DNA of 46,706 bases from Prosthecobacter debontii. Its GTDB lineage: Bacteria; Verrucomicrobiota; Verrucomicrobiia; Verrucomicrobiales; Akkermansiaceae. The notes below the pieces were generated by a model, which saw only the letters and a program-made list of their open reading frames with translations, was not told where the DNA came from and did not search any database. Shown piece by piece: positions 43,325-46,706 of the stretch. The position numbers and the translations under genes are program-made. Position 1 is the stretch's first letter; each line of letters opens with the position of its first letter. The stretch lies in NCBI GenBank assembly GCA_945870855.1, contig CAMBTP010000022.1, forward strand, positions 1 to 46,706, given 5' to 3'.

Positions 43325-45646
43325 ATGAAAACCCGCATCCTCTCACTCAGCGCCGCCACCGCCACGCTATTTCTCGTTTCCTGCGACAACTCAAGCAAGG
43401 AACTCGAAGCGAAGCTCAACCAGTTGGAAAAGAAATCTGCGGAGGTCGAGAAGCAGCGGCAGCAGCTTGAATCAGAACTCGCAGAGCAGAGAATGATGGC
43501 CGAGGCAGAGGCGATCGAGCGTGAGCGAGCCCTGATCGAGAGGGAGAGGATCGCGATGGAGCAGACGCGGGAGGCCGATCAAGCGGCGATGACTGTGGAA
43601 CTGGAGCGGCGGCAGGCGGAGCTAGCAGTGCGCGAGGGTAAACTTTCTGCAGTTCAGGAAAACCTCGATAGCCAGGCGAAGGAGCTGACCGGACTGGAGG
43701 GCAAGCTGAGCGAGCGCGAGCTGAGCCTTGCGGGACGTGAGCCTCTAAAAGCATTGCCGGTTACAGAGAAAAGATATGTCAGTAGGCCGACAGGGGATTA
43801 TAGCAATTTTTACGAGCCGCTGGGAGCATACGGATCATGGTTCAGCACATCGGATTATGGTTATGTTTATCAACCATCGGTGGTTCGGAATACTTCGTGG
43901 AGACCCTACACTCGTGGTCGCTGGGCATTCACGGATCATGGTTGGACATGGGTTTCCAGCGAGCCTTTCGGCTGGGCCTGCTACCACTACGGGCGCTGGG
44001 CGCTGTTGCGCGGAGCTGGCTGGGTATGGGTGCCCGGTAGCGAGTGGGCACCGGCTTGGGTAACGTGGAGGGAAAGCCCCGGCCACATCGGCTGGGCTCC
44101 GCTTCCACCGGAAACTCTCGCATGGCGCGGACGCTCGTGGGATTCCTCGGTGGAGACTTCGTTCCGCATCGGCAGCTCGTGGTTCTCTTTCGTGAGCTAT
44201 TCGAATTTTGGAAATAACATCCAGCCCTACTGTCTGCCGATCACCCAGAACACGGTCTATTTCAGAAGCACCACGAATGTAACTCATTACCGTATAAATT
44301 CGGGTCAAGTTTTTGTCGGTGGTCCCGTTTATAGAAATGTCTGCGATCGCATTGGCAGGCCGTTTCCGATTCATCGTCTGTGCATGGATCAGAACCCGGA
44401 TTTCGGCCGTGGCGGTCGTCAATTCGGCTCTCATTTCAGGGGTGACGAGTTACAGGTCGTCGCGCCGCGTATGGATGCGGATTGGAATCCCGCCCTGCGC
44501 CCGACTCGCGTGAACCATGATCTCGGGATTGTAACCGTCGAGCGCACCGGCGAGCTCCCCGAGGATATCCGTAGCGAGTTTCGCGACCGTCGCACAGAAG
44601 AGATCAGCGAGTCCGAGCGAGTTGTCTCTGGCGCGGGCACCCGCGAGGATTTCGAAAGGGAACGGAAGGAACTCCTCGAAAAAACACGCCAACAGGAAGA
44701 GAACCTCCGCCGTGATGAGAACCTCAACAAAGAGCCGGATGTCAGCCTGGGCGCGGATGGTGAAAAACCGCAGGATCCACCCCTCGCGGAAATTCCAGAC
44801 AGACCCACCGTCCGCCCGGATCGTCCGGGTCGTCCCGAAAGACCGGATGGCAGGGATCCAATCCCGACGCTTCCCGAGCCTCCTGCGATTCCCGGATCGG
44901 ATTCCCAAACCGGCGCAGAGATCCCCACTTTGCCGGAACCTTCTTCTGATCTGGATCGTCCGGAACGACCTACGCCCCCCGGTGAGCCAGAGCGTCCCGC
45001 TGAGCCAAATCTACCTCCCGTTATTGTGCCCGCGCCCGATGTGCCCGCAATACCTCCCAGCGTCGAGCCTCCCACTGAGCTACCGACCGATCCTCAAAAA
45101 CCCGAGCGCCCGGAACGCCCCGAGCTTCCGCCTGTTCCCCTGACGCCGTTACCGGAGCCACAGCCTGAAGTTCCGCAACCCCCTGCGGAGCCCGAAGGTG
45201 AGCCGCAGCGTCAGCAGATTGAGGAGGCCCGTCGCCAGGCTGTCGCAGCAGAGCTTGAAAGAGCACGTGAGGAGCAGGAGAAAATGCGCGAGCGTGCTGA
45301 GGAACAAGGCAAGGCTGAGGAAATGCAAAAACTCCAGCAACAAGAGGAAGCCCGCCGCATGCAGGAAGATCAAGCTAAGCAAGAGGAAGAAGCCCAGCGC
45401 CAGCAGCAGGAGGAATTGCGCGAGCAACAGGAACAGCAAGAAAGGTTGCGCCAGCAACAGGAACAGGAACGCGCCCGCCAACAGCAGGAGGAAATGCAGC
45501 GCCAACAGCAAGAGCAACAAGAACGCGCACGGCAACAGCAGGAGCAGGAACGAGCCCGCCAACAACAGGAGGAAATGCAACGCCAACAGCAGGAGCAACA
45601 GGATCGCGCCCGCCAACAGCAGCAGCAACAACAACAGGGTCAATAA
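43325..45646 (+). CDS. DUF6600-type lipoprotein with coiled-coil, Pro- and Gln-rich tails
   Basis: The 773-residue lipoprotein has a lipobox LVSC (C20). A coiled coil rich in Glu, Arg and Gln follows (about 24-145), then a Trp/Tyr-rich DUF6600-like domain (about 157-270: WRPYTRGRWAFTDHGWTW, WVPGSEWAPAW). Further on come a basic/acidic linker, a Pro-rich stretch with PERP and PxxP repeats (about 480-625), and a Gln/Glu/Arg-rich tail (about 628-773). I start at the ATG at 43325, which gives the lipobox. It probably spans or stiffens the envelope; function unknown. Confidence 0.75.
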   Translation: MKTRILSLSAATATLFLVSCDNSSKELEAKLNQLEKKSAEVEKQRQQLESELAEQRMMAEAEAIERERALIERERIAMEQTREADQAAMTVELERRQAELAVREGKLSAVQENLDSQAKELTGLEGKLSERELSLAGREPLKALPVTEKRYVSRPTGDYSNFYEPLGAYGSWFSTSDYGYVYQPSVVRNTSWRPYTRGRWAFTDHGWTWVSSEPFGWACYHYGRWALLRGAGWVWVPGSEWAPAWVTWRESPGHIGWAPLPPETLAWRGRSWDSSVETSFRIGSSWFSFVSYSNFGNNIQPYCLPITQNTVYFRSTTNVTHYRINSGQVFVGGPVYRNVCDRIGRPFPIHRLCMDQNPDFGRGGRQFGSHFRGDELQVVAPRMDADWNPALRPTRVNHDLGIVTVERTGELPEDIRSEFRDRRTEEISESERVVSGAGTREDFERERKELLEKTRQQEENLRRDENLNKEPDVSLGADGEKPQDPPLAEIPDRPTVRPDRPGRPERPDGRDPIPTLPEPPAIPGSDSQTGAEIPTLPEPSSDLDRPERPTPPGEPERPAEPNLPPVIVPAPDVPAIPPSVEPPTELPTDPQKPERPERPELPPVPLTPLPEPQPEVPQPPAEPEGEPQRQQIEEARRQAVAAELERAREEQEKMRERAEEQGKAEEMQKLQQQEEARRMQEDQAKQEEEAQRQQQEELREQQEQQERLRQQQEQERARQQQEEMQRQQQEQQERARQQQEQERARQQQEEMQRQQQEQQDRARQQQQQQQQGQ
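45473..45634. repeat. 81-bp tandem repeat in the Gln-rich tail
   Basis: GCCCGCCAACA...-type units begin at 45473 and 45554, a period of 81 bases (27 residues). Coding low-complexity repeat of Gln, Glu, Arg and Met codons; likely length-variable. Confidence 0.8.
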
Positions 45647-45790
45647 CGGGATTCCGAAGGTCTCACTTATCTTACTTGGCGAGCTTGGCGGTTAAATTTT
45701 CACCAGTGACACAGGGATTCGGGGTCATTTCTCCCAAATATATACCGTTTACCGTAAGTGCGTGCGTAAAAATATGACAACAAAGTAGAG
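45647..45790. other. Spacer without a gene
   Basis: No gene or clear structure. A GTAAGTGCG at 45754 resembles an IS66 left end but lacks support (see rejected list). Confidence 0.4.
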
Positions 45791-45805
45791 TGCCCGCAGG
45801 CTCTG

Positions 45806-46030
45806 GACTGTTTCTTCGGTAGCCTCGAAGCCGGAACAAACAACGCCCTCATCTACACACTACTCGCCAACTGCCGCGCCCAAGGACTCGATCCCGAGGA
45901 TTACCTGGCCGAAGTCCTCAAGCAGCTGCCGCACAATGCCACCCCCGAGCAAGCCGCCGATCTGACCCCCGCCCGAATCGCCGCCGAGCGCAAAGCAAAG
46001 GCCGAAGCCGTAGCCGAGCAAGTCGCCTAA
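45806..46030 (+). pseudogene. IS66 transposase C-terminal fragment
   Basis: About 75 codons in frame to the TAA at 46028, reading DCFFGSLEAG, ALIYTLLANCRAQGLDP and EDYLAEVLKQL. This is the C-terminal domain of IS66-family transposases (DDE_Tnp_IS66_C). The catalytic DDE domain is missing and there is no start codon, so this is a deletion remnant. Confidence 0.8.
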
Positions 46031-46070
46031 CCTCCGGCACCCCAACCGCTCCAGCGGAGCATCACAGGGG

Positions 46071-46090
46071 GAGGAATTTAGGACGCTTAC
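46071..46090 (+). mobile_element. Right end of the IS66 element
   Basis: GAGGAATTTAGGACGCTTAC ends in CGCTTAC, the complement of the GTAAGCG start typical of IS66 termini, 40 bases after the transposase stop. It supports a remnant with an intact right end. I found no convincing left end or target duplication. Confidence 0.6.
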
Positions 46091-46253
46091 CCTGGATTAA
46101 CCCTCTATCCCACAAAACCTGCCCCAACTTCCCCCCATTTTATCCCTGCTAATTCCAGAGGAGATCACCCATTTTACCACTCCAAATCCCTTTATTCATA
46201 TCGATTCAGCGTGTTCGAGCCAAAGACACGCACCCCCAAATCTTAGCTCAAAA
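46091..46253. other. AT-rich spacer without a gene
   Basis: Pyrimidine-rich on the given strand; no reading frame of note and no repeats recognised. Confidence 0.4.
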
Positions 46254-46492
46254 CTAATTGTATGCCTTGCAGTTTATTTACCAGCCCAAAAAAGCATCCG
46301 CAAGTCAATTGTATGCCTGGCAGTTAATTTGTTTATTTTGTTTCAGCGTATCCATAGCGAAACCCTACCAGCCCAAAAAAGCATCCGCAAGTCAATTGTA
46401 TGCCTGGCAGTTAATTTATGGTAGTTAATTTATGGTAGTTAATTTATGGTAGTTAATTTACGCAAGTCAATTGTATGCCTGGCAGTTAATTT
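46254..46492. repeat. Direct repeats, AT-rich
   Basis: The 25-base core CAATTGTATGCCTGGCAGTT(AATTT) begins at 46306, 46393 and 46468, with a diverged copy at about 46255. The two middle copies share extra upstream sequence (CCAGCCCAAAAAAGCATCCG). Between copies three and four lies a 14-base unit ATGGTAGTTAATTT repeated three times (46418-46459). No gene. Confidence 0.9.
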
Positions 46493-46506
46493 ACTAGTTA
46501 ATTTAT

Positions 46507-46632
46507 TCCCAATCGCACAGGCTGCAACCAGCTTACTTCGTATTTCCATCACGAACCCAAAAAGCTGCGGATGAGAACCGCAGCAGTCAAAAGCCTCCGG
46601 CGGTATGGATCTGCGCAAGGACTTTTGGCAAA
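46507..46632 (-). repeat. Dispersed ~126-bp repeat, copy 2
   Basis: Inverted relative to copy 1 at 2742-2867, with about 14 differences. The central hairpin (CTGCGG/CCGCAG) is conserved; its loop carries one change. It creates a spurious minus-strand frame that I do not call as a gene. Confidence 0.8.
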
Positions 46633-46639
46633 TGGTATA

Positions 46640-46672
46640 TCCGTGTGCATCTGGGTTCATCCGTGGTTATTT
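46640..46672. repeat. Common intergenic repeat motif
   Basis: ATCCGTGTGCATCTGGGTTC and the following TCATCCGTGGTTA resemble a repeat family seen between genes in many bacteria; related in style to 25541-25572. From memory, not from a search. Confidence 0.5.
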
Positions 46673-46706
46673 TTTTCATTTAGCCACAATAGGGATGAGA
46701 AGAATT

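Noticed and set aside
45754..45775. IS66-like left terminus GTAAGTGCG
   Set aside because: It matches the right end at only a few positions and the 8 bases outside do not match those after 46090, so no target duplication supports it.
46254..46492. Possible CRISPR array
   Set aside because: Repeat starts are 87 and 75 bases apart with related, not unique, spacers, and there are no cas genes.

Overview
The window reads as chromosomal DNA of a heterotrophic, aerobic member of the Verrucomicrobiota, most likely near the Verrucomicrobiales. This placement is inferred from gene content: a DUF1549/DUF1553 c-type cytochrome protein coupled to a Tat-exported DUF1501 protein, an exported sulfatase fused to an SGNH esterase, an ECF sigma factor close to a eukaryote-type Ser/Thr kinase, a giant alpha-2-macroglobulin, and many short palindromic intergenic repeats. 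Coding density is high, several starts are GTG or TTG-adjacent, and few genes show a clear Shine-Dalgarno site. I saw no rRNA, intact tRNA, CRISPR array or prophage.

Layout. 1-6260: enolase with a clear terminator, an AI-2E-type permease, a dispersed repeat, a Cys/Lys/Glu repeat protein, TlyA rRNA methyltransferase and a DUF4139 protein. 6449-12848: a partial complex I operon, nuoG-H-I-J-K, interrupted by two paralogous four-helix-bundle (23S rRNA intervening sequence type) genes and by a nucleotidyltransferase-like/small ORF pair. nuoA-F and nuoL-N are absent here. 12849-13282: tandem palindromic repeats. 13283-16003: RapA.

16418-25515 is the most unusual part: a membrane-anchored Ser/Thr kinase, a tiny exported DnaJ-like zinc-finger protein, an S9 peptidase, a lipoprotein, an ECF sigma factor, two small proteins (one CpXC-like), an exported orphan and a GYF_2-PrsW membrane protease. 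Two copies of a sequence element with fixed spacing (GGGGAGATTT, 11 nt, CCGAAT) follow the kinase and the peptidase. Next to the second copy sits a remnant resembling the kinase C terminus. I infer a small duplicated signalling module.

25618-40256: glutaredoxin-like protein, alpha-2-macroglobulin, a RAYT transposase flanked on both sides by REP-like palindromes, M42 aminopeptidase, DUF3592 protein, the DUF1501/DUF1553 pair and HisD. 40351-45646: the sulfatase-SGNH fusion, a divergently transcribed SufR-like regulator lacking the usual cysteines, and a DUF6600 lipoprotein with Pro- and Gln-rich tails. 45647-46706 holds no intact gene: the 3' end of an IS66 element, AT-rich direct repeats and a second, inverted copy of the dispersed repeat found at 2742.

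The best candidates for something new are the four-helix-bundle cassettes bounded by inverted repeats inside a housekeeping respiratory operon, and the sigma/kinase/peptidase island with its paired regulatory element. Both are hypotheses drawn from sequence alone.
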